Shown here piece by piece: positions 18,444 to 29,276 of a stretch of DNA of 64,000 nt; the first letter of the stretch is position 1; the number at the start of each line of letters is the position of its first letter. Both the position numbers and the translations under genes were made by a program. The DNA comes from Diacronema lutheri (taxonomy: Eukaryota; Haptophyta; Pavlovophyceae; Pavlovales; Pavlovaceae), in the NCBI GenBank assembly GCA_019448385.1, contig JAGTXO010000008.1, forward strand, positions 62,001 through 126,000, in the 5' to 3' direction. The notes beneath the pieces are model-generated. The model was not told the DNA's origin and made no database searches. It was given only the letters and a program-made list of their open reading frames with translations.

Positions 18444-21400
18444 CCTCGGCTGCCCTGGCCCTCTCAGCCTCTGCCTCGGCAGCAGCAGCAGTGCCTCGAC
18501 CACCGCTTCCATCCGCCAAGTCGCACAGCTCGTCGCCGCCCGCGCACTCTTTGCCGAGCTGCGGTGCGTTCACCAAGCGGCGCGTGAGACTGAGCGGAGT
18601 GGCGAGATGTGTGCCGCCTATGAGCAATCTCGTTGGCGAATGGACGCCGGCAAGCGTGGCCATTGCATGCGTACTCGCCTCGCGCGCCTCTGCGCACGAG
18701 ATGCCGCCGAGCACGAAGACGAGCACGTGCGTGTGCTGAGCCGGGTGCACGTGGCGGGATGAGGGCACGCCGAGCAGCGAAAAGCCTGATTGCAGCAGTG
18801 AGCCAAGACTCGTGCTCACGTGGCGCACGTCAGCACTCAGCGCCGCGCGCGCATGCTCGCCTTTGGCAGGGAGGAGGTGGCGGACGAGCTGGCGCACGAG
18901 CGGCTGAAACGGTTGCGGTGGGCTGACGGAACCAGCCGCGCCGTCGCTTGCTGCGCCGCCGCGCACCTGCGAGCCGCCCACAAGCGAACGGAAGGTGGTC
19001 AGCTGCTCCCGCGCGCGCGCGCACGAGCGAAGCCGCGCCATCAGCTGGCGCAGCGCCTCATCGAGCGCGGCGCTGAGTTGCTTCAAATTGGCCTCAGCCG
19101 ATTCGACCTCAGCCGATTCGACCTCAGCCGATTCGACCTCAGCCGATTCGACCTCAGCCGATTCGACCTCAGCCGATTCGACCTCAGCCGATTCGACGCC
19201 GCCAGCCGCGCCACAAAGCGGCGGTGCGCTCGAGACCACGCCGAGCTGGCAGAGCGACGCGGGCGGGTCGCGCAGGCACGCCTGCGCGGCGGTGGGCGCG
19301 GAGCAGCGAGCGTGGCGGCGACCTGAGCGCGCTCGCGCGCGCAGTAGCGCGAGGAGCAGCCGGCATGGGGGGGCGGGTGGGGGGGGGGGGGGGGGGGGGG
19401 GGGGCAGGGGGACAGGGGGGCAGCGAGCACAGGCAGGGGGAGGGAGGGGGAGGGAGGGAGGGAGGGGTAACAGCCGGCACCGGCAATCGTTCCGGGAGCG
19501 CGGCGCCATGCGCCGCATCACGCGGGGGAGCACACCTGCAGCAGCGCGTTGCGAATGCGCTTGCCATGCTCGGCCGAAAGGCCGCCGCCGCCATCGCCCA
19601 CCCCAACCAGCGAGAAGGCTGCCGCCACGAGCGCCACCTCCTCCCACAGGCTCGGGCCCTCGCCGCTCCTCGCGCTCACCGCTGCCGTGTGGTTGTGCAC
19701 GAGGCCAATGCGCGAGATGAGCCGCGCGCAGATCTCGTCGTGTCTGACCGCCGTGCCGTCCGCTGCGCTCAGCTGCAGCGCGCGCTGCGCGTCCCGCAAA
19801 GTCGTCTGCTCAGCGCGCGCGCGAGACGGGCGGTGGGAGCGGGGGGGGGGGGGGGGGGGGCAGGCGAGCGCGCGGGCGCCGCGAACTGTTCAAACGCGCG
19901 TGCCCAGGGCGATGGCGAGAATGCGGCGAGACGCGAGCGCCCGCATGGGACCGAACGCCAGTGCCGCTTCCGCAGCGAAGTGGCAGCGGCTCGCACCGGC
20001 TGTGCGTCTGCGGCCTGCGCGTGCTGCGACTGCAGCCAGCGCAGCACGTGCTCGCTCAACTCGAGCACACACGACAGCCGCAACGCAGCGCCGTGCGCGT
20101 CCGGATCGTCCGGACCGCCGTCGCCGTCCGCGTTGGCGCCATGCACGCCGTTGAGCGCCCCGCGCAGCTGCGCGGCAAGCTGCGCGCTGCCCTCCACCGT
20201 GGCGCGTTCAACGAGCGGCGCGTGGCGCGCGTCAGCTGCGCGCGGGATGCGCTCGCGCAGCGCCCGCCCGCTCGCGATAGCGCCAAGCAACGCGTCGCGC
20301 ACGCAGAGCAGCGCGTCTGTGCCCGTGCGCGCGAGAAGGAGCTCGTCGGCGAGTGCGGCGGCGAGCGGGTCGGCGCGCCACTGCGCGAGCGGTAGCGCAG
20401 CCGCGTTGCTCGCTCCGCCGCCGTGCGTGCCGCTCCCGCCGAGCGCGGCGGGCAGATGGGCGCATTCGCTCGATCGCCAATCAGACGCGGCGGCCTGCAT
20501 ACCAAGCGCGAGCTGGTCGAGCACGCCGCTTGGCGAGAGCATCGGCGTGACCATGTCGAGCGTCCGGTCGACGAGCACGACGGCCACGGACTGCCGCGAG
20601 AAGGCGACACGGGCGGCGTCGTCCGAAGGCGCCGCGCTCCCGTCGGGTCCGGCCGCAGCGCCGGCGCCGCGCGCGTCGGCGGCGGCGTCGCCAAGCTCTG
20701 CCGCCGCGGCGCGCGCGAGCGCATTGCCGAGCGGCAGCGTGTGCATCCGTCTCGCGAGCAGCCGTGCGCTGTCGCCGATGGCGAAGAACTCAGATCGCGC
20801 GCCGAGCGTCGAGACGGCGGCGAGCAGGCTGTGCGCAAGGGAGTCGAGTGACGCGGCCGCGGCAGGCGGCAGCTGCTCCCAGTCAAAGTCACGCGGCGGC
20901 GCGTGGGTGCTACCGCCCTCGCCCTCGCCCGAGCCGTGCCAGCCGCCCACGTCGCCGCGACGGCCCGCGCCAACCGGCGGCGTGCCCGCGCCTACGCCAC
21001 GCGTGTCCAACGCCGCGCCCGCTCCAGCGCGCGGCGCGATCGCGCCGTCGGCGCTCGCGCACACCTCGCGCGCGGCAAGCCAGCGCATCCGCTCAACTTC
21101 GCCCGCCTCCGCGAGCGCCTGCGCGTCGGCCGGCAGCAGCGGGAAGGCGTCGTGGTGACCGGCGAGTACAAACGCGTCGGCGCCGAGGGGGAGCATGCAC
21201 GCGCGCAGCAGCCGGGCGGTGACGGGCATGGCGAGGAGCGAAGACCAGCGCGCTTGGTGCTGCGCGAGGATGTGCCCGATGTCATACTTGGCCGGATCAT
21301 CGGTCGTGAGACCATCGCCAACCGGTGAGGCGCCGGGCGCGGAGCGTGCGGCGCCGTGCGCCGCGCGCGAGTGGCGCGCGTCGTCGTCGCCATCGTCGTC

Positions 21401-21925
21401 GCCGTCGCCATCGTCGTCCGCACCGTCCTCGCCGGCGTCGTCGCTGTCAAGCTCGGCATCCTCGTCCTCACCACCCGCCTCGCCGCGCACGGCCGAGCCC
21501 GCCTCTCCGGCGCCGCGCACGGCGAGCGCTTCGCTCGCGCGGCGGCGCGCGCACCCCTCGTCCGGCGTCGCGTCGTGCTCCGCGAGAGAGGCGAGGCTGC
21601 AGAGCACGACGCAGCGCTCGAACGCGCGGTCAATCGCGTGGTCGAGCAGCGCACCGAGCCCATCCACGGGCTGCGTGCAGAGCACGACGGCGTGTGTCGG
21701 CGGCGGCGCGCCCGGGAGCGACACGACCTGGTGGCGCGCGACGCGCGGCGATTGCGCGTGCAGCCGGACGACGCTCGCCACGCCGAGCTCAAGCAGCAGC
21801 GCCACGCCGCCATTCTCCGCGAGGAGCTGCGCCGCCACCTCGTCAACGAGCACCGCCGCGCCGCGCGCGTCCGCGCCGAGCGCGCGTCGGAGCGCTTCGC
21901 GGCTAAGCGCCGCGATCGGCGCCAT
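15676..21925 (-). CDS. SCFD2: SCFD2-like Sec1/Munc18 protein with giant Ala/Glu repeat tail
   Basis: Sec1-family SM proteins bind SNAREs in membrane fusion, and SCFD2 is linked to retrograde Golgi-ER traffic. Exons run 21925-19997, 19805-19536 and 19281-15676 on the minus strand, with phase-0 GT-AG introns that each carry a long C tract in the sense strand. The total is about 1,934 residues, against roughly 680 in animals. The N-terminal two thirds hold SM signatures such as VAVVLVDRTLDMVTPM. The SM fold closes in exon 3 with HVLVFVLGGISCAEAREA and LLIGGTHLATPLSL, matching the SCFD2 C-terminus. Then comes a unique extension: about 30 units of EAEAERARAAEE plus polyalanine, and a tail with DDDDWGDDW and the final FDDLLHDFEW. 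An acidic Asp/Glu stretch sits in exon 1. The extension is continuous in frame, so I treat it as one gene; a fused downstream gene is possible. Confidence 0.8.
16208..18492. repeat. 2.3-kb interrupted CTG/CAG array coding for polyalanine
   Basis: About 30 units alternate between a pure CAG run (about 8 to 24 triplets on the plus strand) and a conserved spacer such as CTCCTCGGCTGCCCTGGCCC. On the sense (minus) strand the triplet is read GCT, giving alanine; the spacer gives Glu/Ala/Arg. The longest uninterrupted CAG run lies near 16386-16456. Spacer variants (for example CTGGTACTC instead of CTGGCCCTC, seen several times at similar spacing) suggest blocks of units were duplicated together. Several plus-strand frames also stay open across it. 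Confidence 0.95.
19092..19196. repeat. Seven perfect 15-bp repeats in the SCFD2-like gene
   Basis: CCTCAGCCGATTCGA is repeated seven times without change. In the gene it encodes (VESAE)7, an acidic spacer directly after the segment LCGAAGG and before a leucine-rich helix. It lies inside the SM domain, in a region where the animal protein has only a loop. Confidence 0.95.
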
Positions 21926-21985
21926 CGTTGCTCGTCGTGCTTGGCGCGAGGGCGCGGCGAGCGCGGCGGCACCAAGGTTGTCGAG

Positions 21986-24929
21986 ATGAGCGCGCCGAGC
22001 GTGCCGCTGGTCGCGCTGCGCAGCGTGTTGTCGGACATCCTCAAGGACTTGGGCGAGATCTCGCGCCTCAAGCTCAAGGCCGCCGCCGCGGACACCTCTT
22101 CGGGCGCCGCCAAAGCCGCGCTCGCCGAGGCGCGCGGCCGAAGCCGCACGACCGCGATGCGCCTGCTCGAGCTGCGCCGGCTCAACCGCGAGACGTGGCG
22201 GACGGTCGAGGCGCAGCGCGCGAGCACGACGCGCGCGCGCGAGGCTGTCGACGCGACCGACCTGCGCCTGCAAAACCTCCAGTACGAGCGCTCCCACTTT
22301 GAGCGCGAGGTTTGGGAGTGCGAGAGCTATCGCGCGGGCGGCGCGCCGGTCGACCTCATCGACGAGGCCGCATTCTGGGCGAGCGCGCCAGCCGAGCTGC
22401 AGGCGGAGGCGCGGGTGGCGAGTGGTACGCCCGGCGCCGCGCACGCCCACGCGCTCCAGACCTGCCGCCTCCGCCACGAGCAGGCGATGCGCGCCGAACT
22501 CGCCGGGCGGCTCGCGGAGGCGCGCGCTCTATGTGACGCGATGCGCGACGCGAACGCGCGCAAGTCCGAGTTTGTCAGGTCGCTGCTGCCGCAGCTTGAG
22601 GGGCTGGCGAGTGCATCGCTGGGCGCGCAGGAGCTCCTCAACCTCCGCCTCACCCACGAGCACGACGAGCGTGCCAAGGCGCAGCTGCTGCCGCCGCCCC
22701 TCCGAACCCTTTGGCAAAGCCTGGCCGCCGCGCGCGATTGTTTCGCCGCCGACGCGGCGCACACCGGCGTGGACGCGGGCCACGCCGTCGGACCAGATGG
22801 GCCAACGGAGGGCGCGCCCTTCGAGGTGCTCGTCTGCGGCGACGTCGACCGTGCGCGTCTCGAGCTCAAGGCGCTGACGGTGACGCGCGGCGCGGCTGTT
22901 GTGGGAGACACGGCCGGGCCCGGCGCACACCCGGGCGCGGCCGGCGCGGTTGCGGCCGGCGCGGGCGCGGCCGACGATGGCGCGGAGGAGGGCGAGGCGG
23001 AGGGCGCGGAACGTGAGGGCGAAGGCGGCAATGACCGCAAGCGCAAGCGCGCGGACGACGACGACGTGTCGCCCGTTACTGACTCGCACGGCACTCACCC
23101 GCTAAGCGTCGAGCTCGTTGTCCGGATCGAGTGCGGAAGGCAGGTCGCGGTGCTCGTCAGGCAGGCGGAGGCGGAGGCGGACGAGGCGGAGGCGGAGGCA
23201 AAGCGCGCGGCGGAGGCGGAGGCAAAGCGCGCGGCGCTTGCGCGCGGCGCGTCCGAGGGCGGTGAGATCGAGCTGATCGATGGAGACGACGCGCGCGCGC
23301 CGCACGCGGCCGACGACACGGCTGACGACAGCACGGCCGGCGACGCGCGCGCGGCGACCGCCGCCGAGGCGCTCGCGGCGGGATCGCGCGAGGATGGCGG
23401 CGTACGCGCGGGTGGCGCCGTTGGTGCGCGCGCCGGCGGCGAGCGCGCGCCGCAGCCGGCTCGCACGGCCGAGCCGCAGCCCGCAGCCGGCGCCAAGCCG
23501 CCGGCCGCGCAGGCGGGCGCGGGTGCGCAGCCGTCGGCCGCGACGGGCGCGCGCGCGGGGGCGGCGACGGCGAGCGCCAGCGTCGGCGACGAGCGCGCCA
23601 AGCCGGCGACGGTGATCTTCCGCCTGCGCCTCGCCTTCCACCCGGCCCTGGACGTGGTGAGCGCGCGCGTTGCATCAGTTGAGCCCAAATGCCTCGCCTT
23701 CCTCGCAGCCGAGCCGCTCCTAACCGCCCTATTGCCCGGCGAGGAGGACGGCGGCCGGCCGCTGCCCGCCGAAGCGCCCAGCGCGGAGCGCGCGCGTGCG
23801 CGCGGCGATGGCACGTCGCTCACGCAGCTGCGGCCGGCGATGGCGTACCGCTGGCTGCAGGCTGCCGCGGGGCTCGCGACGGGTGCCAATGCCGACGCGT
23901 TGGCGGAGGGTGCGCAAGGGGCGGAGGAACGACGGAGGGCGGCCGTGCTCGCGGCAGCCGCCGCGTGCTCGGCGCTGCGCGAGCGCGCGTCGACGCGGCT
24001 GCAAATCCATTTCCAGCTCGGTACGTGCGCGATCCTGCGCCACTGCGCAGCGCAGAGTGGGAGGAAGTGGAAGGGCGGGAGGAAGTGGAAGGGCGGGAGG
24101 AAGTGGAAGGGCGGGAGGAAGTGGAAGGGCGGGAGGAAGTGGAAGGGCGGGAGGAAGTCGAAAAGGGGAGGCAGAGGCGCTGCAGCGCGCGCACGCGTGC
24201 CCCACTTTGAAAGGGACGCACACGTTCTCCCCAGGGGACGGTGCTGCGACCCCTGAGCCCCCCCCCCCCCCCCCCCCCCCCCCCTCCCCTACGCACGCAC
24301 GCACGCACGCATTCCGCCACTCGTCCCGCGCCTCACGCGATCCTACCCGCTGCGCCGCCATCGTTACGCATCGACCCCGCACCGCAGCCGCCCTCGCCAG
24401 GGCTGTTGCCGCGCGCGGCGCGGCGCGCAACGTCGTGGCCGGCGGGCAGCTCGCCTCAACGGCCGCGCAGCTGTGCGCGGCCGGCGGCGGGCACATCGCA
24501 CAGCTCACGCGCTGGCAGTGTCTCAGCATGGCGGAGATGCACGCCCTCACCGCCGCACGCACGGGCATTGTCGGCGGACCGGTTGTCGCGCCTCGCGGCG
24601 ACACCTTACTTGCCCACGCCCTCTGCTTTGTAGCCGAGGCCACGCATGCGAAGACGGGCGCTCAGTTGCAGCTACTGCTGCGCATCCACGCGGACCACCC
24701 GCGCACGCGCGCGCACGTCCTCGCGCACTGGCTCAAGCCGCCGCCGAGCGTCGTCCTGCCGCCTCTCAACGGCGCTCTGCTTCGGCTGTGCACGGCTTCG
24801 GATGGCCGGCCGGCGTCGCGCGGCGCCGTGCGGTGTGACAACCAGCTGCTCGCGCTTGAGGCGGGTCTGAGCGAGCGGCTCGGCCGTGTCGAGCAGCCCG
24901 ACGGGCTCCTCGCCGCCATCGGCTGGTGA
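21986..24929 (+). CDS. THOC5: THO complex subunit 5
   Basis: Part of the THO/TREX complex that couples transcription to mRNA export. Exon 1 (21986-24020) starts with ATG 60 bp from the divergent SCFD2 start and encodes a long coiled-coil region. LQNLQYERSHFEREVWECES and LPPPLRTLWQSLAAARD match THOC5. An acidic and alanine-rich insert with KRKR follows, and then a beta-rich segment (VELVVRIECGRQVAVL). Exon 2 most likely begins at 24388 and ends in LLAAIGW. The intron contains an 18-bp purine repeat and a poly-C tract. A donor at 24021 (GTACGTGC) with the acceptor at 24387 fits phase 1; a donor at 24025 with an acceptor at 24401 is the alternative and changes only a few residues. About 858 residues in total. 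The family call is good; the exact border is uncertain. Confidence 0.8.
24058..24168. repeat. 18-bp purine-rich tandem repeat in the THOC5 intron
   Basis: About six copies of GGGAGGAAGTGGAAGGGC, all purine on the plus strand apart from single T and C positions. It lies in the only THOC5 intron, upstream of a pure C tract (24258-24284). The last copy has a TCGAAAAG variant. Confidence 0.9.
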
Positions 24930-25190
24930 GGGCGCACTCGCGCTGTACCGCGCACCGTCTCCGGCTGCGAGCGCTCACGCGTGCGGCTCGCGCGCCATTT
25001 GACACCCCGCCCACCGATTGCAGCTGACGGAAGGCGCGTCCCGCGACAACTGCGCCGTCCTATCGCGCCCGGCCGTCGCAGGCTGCTCGATGGTGTTCAC
25101 GCGTGCGCTGGCGTCCCGAAGGCGTCGGGCCTGGGCGAGCGCACAATCCGCGGCCGAGACCGACGAAAGATGGCCGTCGCGCCCTGAACA

Positions 25191-26291
25191 TTACAGTTGG
25201 ACCAGCCCGCCGTGCGCGTGCTCCTTGTACGCCGTGAGGACGGCTGCCTTCTTGAGATCCTCGGGGTCGATGGGCGCATTCTGTGGCCGGATCGGCGGAG
25301 GCATCTGGGGCGGAGGCGGCGCGGCCGGCGGCGCTGGCGGCGCGAGTGTGGGCATTGGAGCCATGTTCACGTGCGCGTTGGGCTGCATTCCGACCATTGC
25401 CATGCCCGCGCCGAGCTGCACAGGCATGGGGGGTGCCATGCCTGGCAGGCCGCCTGGCGTGCACGGCATGGCGCGCACGCCGCCGTGCATGCCGCTGCCC
25501 ATGGGCATCGCTCCGCCGCTCGTGTGCACGCCGCCACCCACCTGCGGTAGCGAGCCCATCGGCATGTAAAAGGGCAGGTTGCTCGGCGGAGGGCCGGGCG
25601 GCGGTGCAAACGTGGGGCCGACGGGCGGGGGCGGCGCGGCGGGCGGCGGGCCGCTCGTCGGCGCCGGCGGGCCGCTCGCGTCGTACACGCCCATGAGCGA
25701 GTCCAGGATGGACGTGGCGTTTGCGGCGGCCGCGGCCGGCGACGGGCTGGCCACCTCCTCGAGTGACAGGTTCATCAGGTCGACCTGGGGCGCGAGCTCG
25801 GGTTTGCTCGCGGCTGCGGCCGACTTCTGCTCAACCGATTTGCGCCGCTCCTCCTGCCGCTTCCACCGGCGCTCCTCGTCACGCGCGCGCTGCTCCTCCG
25901 CGCGGCGCTCCTCCTCGTATCGCCGCCGGCGCTCCTCCTCCGCGTGCTGCTGCATGCGCTTCACCGGGTTCTGCAGCCACTTCATCGCCGCGTTGGGCGC
26001 GAGCGTCGGTCCGACGGCCGACGGCGCCGGTAGCGACGCGCGCCGCACCTCGATCGTGCACGACTGCCCCGAGTCGGAGATGACCTCCTTCACGCCGACA
26101 ATAGATGCGACGCCGCTCAGGTCAATCCCATTCACCTGGACGACGACGTCGCCGGGCTGAAGGAGGTGGCGCGCGTCGGACACATCGAGTGCGACGACAC
26201 GCTCGATCGACGGCTTGCCCTGCGCGTTTGGGCACAGGAAGATCCCAAACTTGCCCTGGCCGTCTCGCCGAAGCTCTGCCTTCACCAGCAT
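25191..26291 (-). CDS. PDZ-domain protein with coiled coil and proline-rich tail
   Basis: A single-exon protein of 366 residues. It starts MLVKAELRRDGQGKFGIFL, directly inside a PDZ domain: the carboxylate-binding loop is KFGIFL and the later strands include LLQPGDVVVQVNGIDLSGV and SCTIEVRR (to about residue 85). A basic-acidic helical stretch (about 120-170) with EEERRRRYEEERRAEEQRA follows. Next is a Leu-rich acidic motif, VDLMNLSLEEVA, and then a long Pro/Gly/Met tail. The C-terminus is HAHGGLVQL. Such proteins usually act as scaffolds at membranes or the cytoskeleton, but no partner can be named. The ATG at 26291 is chosen because upstream in-frame sequence is arginine-rich shadow and overlaps the divergent RNFT gene (start codons 147 bp apart). 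Confidence 0.75.
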   Translation of the reverse strand: MLVKAELRRDGQGKFGIFLCPNAQGKPSIERVVALDVSDARHLLQPGDVVVQVNGIDLSGVASIVGVKEVISDSGQSCTIEVRRASLPAPSAVGPTLAPNAAMKWLQNPVKRMQQHAEEERRRRYEEERRAEEQRARDEERRWKRQEERRKSVEQKSAAAASKPELAPQVDLMNLSLEEVASPSPAAAAANATSILDSLMGVYDASGPPAPTSGPPPAAPPPPVGPTFAPPPGPPPSNLPFYMPMGSLPQVGGGVHTSGGAMPMGSGMHGGVRAMPCTPGGLPGMAPPMPVQLGAGMAMVGMQPNAHVNMAPMPTLAPPAPPAAPPPPQMPPPIRPQNAPIDPEDLKKAAVLTAYKEHAHGGLVQL

Positions 26292-26438
26292 CTCTGGGAT
26301 CGGCGAAGTGCGGCCAAACGCATTGTCATTTGAAAAGAGGCGTGCTCCAGAAATGGCGGTCTGGCGGGCATGAGGCGCGCCAGTGGACGTCCCTCGACGA
26401 GCTTGCATTCGCGCATCACGGGTCTCTTTGGCGCGAGC

Positions 26439-27824
26439 ATGGCTCCGGCTAGCGAGGAAGGCACGCCTCTGGTCCACGAAGCGGCCGCCGTCGACCTCGA
26501 GGCCGCGCTGCCCGCCGAGCGGCCGCTGACTTCCGCTCGCGAGCCCGACACGCCGGCCGGCGCGCCCGGCAGTGGCTCGAGGCCGTCGCTGCCGTCGCCG
26601 CCGGATGCGGCCATCGCGGCGCTTGAGCGCGAGGGTGGGTCGGGTCTTGCGTCCTTCACCCGTTGGATGGAGCAGAACGTGCCCTTCATCGCGCTCCTCG
26701 CCATCGTCTTCATCTATGAGCACTGCGGAGGTGCGCGCGCAACGGCCGCGCCTACCTCAGCGCGGCGCCGGCGCGCCGGCGCGACGGTACGCGCTCATGC
26801 GCGCGGCTCGCGCGCGCGCTCTGGCTGTTTGCGCAGGCCTTTTCACCTTCGCCTACCTCACGTCCGGCCTGCACTTTGCGAACGTGCGCATGCGCGAGCA
26901 AGTCGCGCTCAAAGAGCAGCGCAGCCGGTTCGTCCTCGTGCTCGTGCTCGGCGTGCTCCTCAGCACGCTCGCCGCGACGCTGCTGCTCTTTCGCGACGAG
27001 CAGCTTTGGCTTCGCCTCGTCTTCCTCGCGCCCAGCGCCCCCGCGCCGCAGCATCCGCGGAGCGTCCTCGCCGTCGTGTGGTGCATCGTCGTGACCGATG
27101 TTGTCGCGCGCTACGCGTCGATGGCGATCAAGGTGGCTCTCACGCTCTGCCTCTGCGCGACACCGCACCGGCGGCTGCGCCAGCTCTACCGCCTCTCAGA
27201 GATGTCCTTTGGCGTCTACCGCTCCGCGCTACCGATGCCGCAATGGTACCTCTGGCTGCTCGCTGACGGCTCGAGTCACCTCTTCTCTTCGCTCGTCACC
27301 GGACTCTACCTCACCTTCAAGCTCGCCGCCGTGGTCGACCAGCTGCGTGCCGTCTCGTCCATGTGCCGCTCGACGCTGCTGCAGCAGTCGGTGCACGCGC
27401 GCCGCGCGCGCGTGCGACCAGGCGCCGTGCGCACGAGCATCTGAGGAGCTTGGACGCCGCGGCGGGGACGCGCGCCGCGCCCGTGCGGCGCCCGTGGCGA
27501 CGCCGGTCTCACGCCACCACGGTGGGCGCCGCCTCACGCCCGCGTGATCACCGCGCCGCGCCTGTCGCTCGCTGTGCGCAGCTGTACGGCCGATACGCGA
27601 CGCAGGTGGAGGTGGGAGAGGTGGCGTCGGATGAGACGTGCTCCATCTGTCACGACGAGCTGAGCAAGCCCGTCATCCTGAGTTGCAAGCACATCTTCTG
27701 CGAGGAGTGCGTGTGTGAGTGGCTCGAGCGCGAGCGCACGTGCCCTCTCTGCCGTGCCGTCGTGAGCAGCGGGCCCAACTACCAGGGCGACGGCTCCGCG
27801 CCGCTCATGTGCCAGCTTTTCTGA
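26439..27824 (+). CDS. RNFT: RNFT-type membrane RING E3 ubiquitin ligase
   Basis: Exons 26439-26730, 26837-27390 and 27582-27824 give 362 residues. After a disordered N-terminus there are several hydrophobic segments (NVPFIALLAIVFIYEH, FVLVLVLGVLLSTLAATLLL, a segment around SVLAVVWCIVVTDVV, and further ones to about residue 280). A C-terminal C3HC4 RING follows: CSICHDELSKPVILSCKHIF and CEWLERERTCPLCR. The combination and the words SCKHIFCEEC match RNFT1/RNFT2, which ubiquitinate proteins at the ER membrane. The phases at both introns (1 and 0) are consistent and restore family-like sequence across each join, for example HCG|GLFTFAYL. The upstream ATG at 26370 would add 23 residues. Substrates cannot be read from sequence. 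Confidence 0.88.
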
Positions 27825-28047
27825 GAGTGTCAGTGACGTCTGCAGGGGGAAAGGCCAGATTGCGGCATCCGGGCATTGGCACACGGCACACCGCACATTC
27901 ACAGCGCGAATGCTCGAGCAGCACGTCGCAAGCGCGCGGCGCCAAACATGCGGTGCGCTCTCGACACCACGATGTTTCCTCTCGCTGGTCGTTCCCATGA
28001 AGTGGCGCTAGCAGCGGCCCCCATACCATCCTGAGTGGCACGAGGGC

Positions 28048-28337
28048 TTACAGGCCGAGCTTCGTGCGGCGCCAGTGCCTGCGCTTCATGTTGTACCTGT
28101 CGGATGCGCGGCGTTGGAGCGCGCGCATCGTGTTGCCGCGGTAGCGGGTGAGCGCTTAGCGCATGCTGCACGTCGCTCCTTGCTTCGGCGGGGCGGGCAT
28201 GGCGTGAGTTAGGCTGGAGGAGGTGCTCACCGAATCTTGTTGTCCGTGCGCATACGGATCCACTGCGGGATCGGACGGTTCTGCTTCATCTTCTTCGCCA
28301 GCGTCAGCTTGACCTTGAGCCTCTTCTGCGACGGCAT
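28048..28337 (-). CDS. RPL39: 60S ribosomal protein eL39
   Basis: A tiny basic protein of the large ribosomal subunit exit tunnel. Exon 1 (28337-28231) encodes [20 protein letters not shown] and then [15 protein letters not shown]. Exon 2 (28096-28048) encodes [16 protein letters not shown] and TAA. The GT-AG intron (GTGAGCAC...CGACAG, 134 nt) splits the Arg codon in phase 2. The spliced product is 51 residues, exactly the family length, and it differs from the eukaryotic consensus only at ordinary positions. It is too short and too split to appear as a long reading frame. It lies convergent to RNFT, about 220 bp from its stop. Confidence 0.95.
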
Positions 28338-28491
28338 GTCTCCTGCGTCGGGGCACGCGCGGCGATCGCGGCCGGGTCGCGGCGTGCGTCAGGCCGCGAC
28401 GCTGAGCGCTGTGCGGAGCTTGCAAAGCGGCCATCTCGGCTCGTAGCGAGGAAAGCCGCGTTCGTGTTCCACGTGTTCTCCTCGCGCATTG

Positions 28492-28525
28492 TAACCGCGA
28501 GCGCACGAGTCCTCGCTCGCGGTTA
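28492..28525. promoter_or_regulatory. Perfect 12-bp inverted repeat upstream of RPL39
   Basis: TAACCGCGAGCG at 28492-28503 is the exact reverse complement of CGCTCGCGGTTA at 28514-28525, with a 10-nt loop. It lies about 155 bp upstream of the RPL39 start codon. It could be a dimeric factor site or an RNA hairpin; the sequence alone does not decide. Confidence 0.6.
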
Positions 28526-29276
28526 TTAGCTTGCGGAGTGGCGCAGCGCGCGCGGCGCGCGCGCGCGCTCTTGTGCAGCGTCGGGAGTTGGACATGGGTT
28601 GTGTCTTCACCGTGATCGGAAGCAGAACTGATCATTTCTTCCTCATCCGCGCACTCCGCCCCTCGCGCGAGCGGCGCAGCGCGCCAGGGGGAAAGCAGAG
28701 AGCGCGCGCGCCGCGCAAGCGCGCCGTACCTGAGCCGCTCGCTCCCCCAGCCTCCCGGAAAAACTTTCACGGGCACGAGGACACCCGGATCGACTATATT
28801 GGGAATTTCTGTAGGAGCACACGATGGCGGGTGGCGTTTGAAAACGCCAAGAGCGCGCCATCCGCTCGCCACGATGGCAAGCGGCTACCCGTCGGCATCA
28901 ACCACGTCAAGAAGCGGCCGTGCGCTACCACGCGCGAAGAGACCGGTGGCATCATCCACGGCAAGGAGCGGCCGTATGCTGCCGCGCGCGAGGAGCCCAT
29001 CGTCGTCGATGGCAATGATTGGCTCTCGAGGAGGACGTCGACACGCGCCTCGCCGTCGTACCGCATCAGCGATGCGCCGCGTCCGCGTGCTGCTGCGCCA
29101 ACCGGGCCGACATGTGCGTGTGGCGGCCGTACGACCGTCTTACGCATCGTTCTGCCGTCTTACGGCCGCCGGCAAAAGCCCACCGCCGGCGTCGAGAACG
29201 ACGATTCACACGTGGACCAGCATCAGCGCTTCCTTCGGCCAACTTCACTGCGCCTTTACCCCCCACAGGTCGGTCG
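28526..29276. other. Spacer without a supported gene, diverged 54-bp repeat
   Basis: Frames on both strands are open, but none resembles a known protein or has believable composition. At about 28900-29007 two diverged copies of a 54-bp unit occur (CATCAACCACGTCAAGAAGC and CATCATCCACGGCAAGGAGC, each followed by GGCCGT). An unrecognised short gene on either strand, for example the minus frame 29147-28794 of 117 residues, cannot be ruled out. Confidence 0.45.

Noticed and set aside
15665-18762. Two long plus-strand open frames (1,024 and 939 residues) across the CAG array
   Set aside because: They are poly-Ala/Ser and poly-Ser/Leu readings of the triplet repeat with no independent conserved sequence. 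The minus-strand frame is continuous with a conserved SM protein.
28794-29147. 117-residue minus-strand frame upstream of METTL25's 3' end
   Set aside because: No recognisable family, an odd composition and overlap with a diverged 54-bp repeat; left as a spacer with a note.
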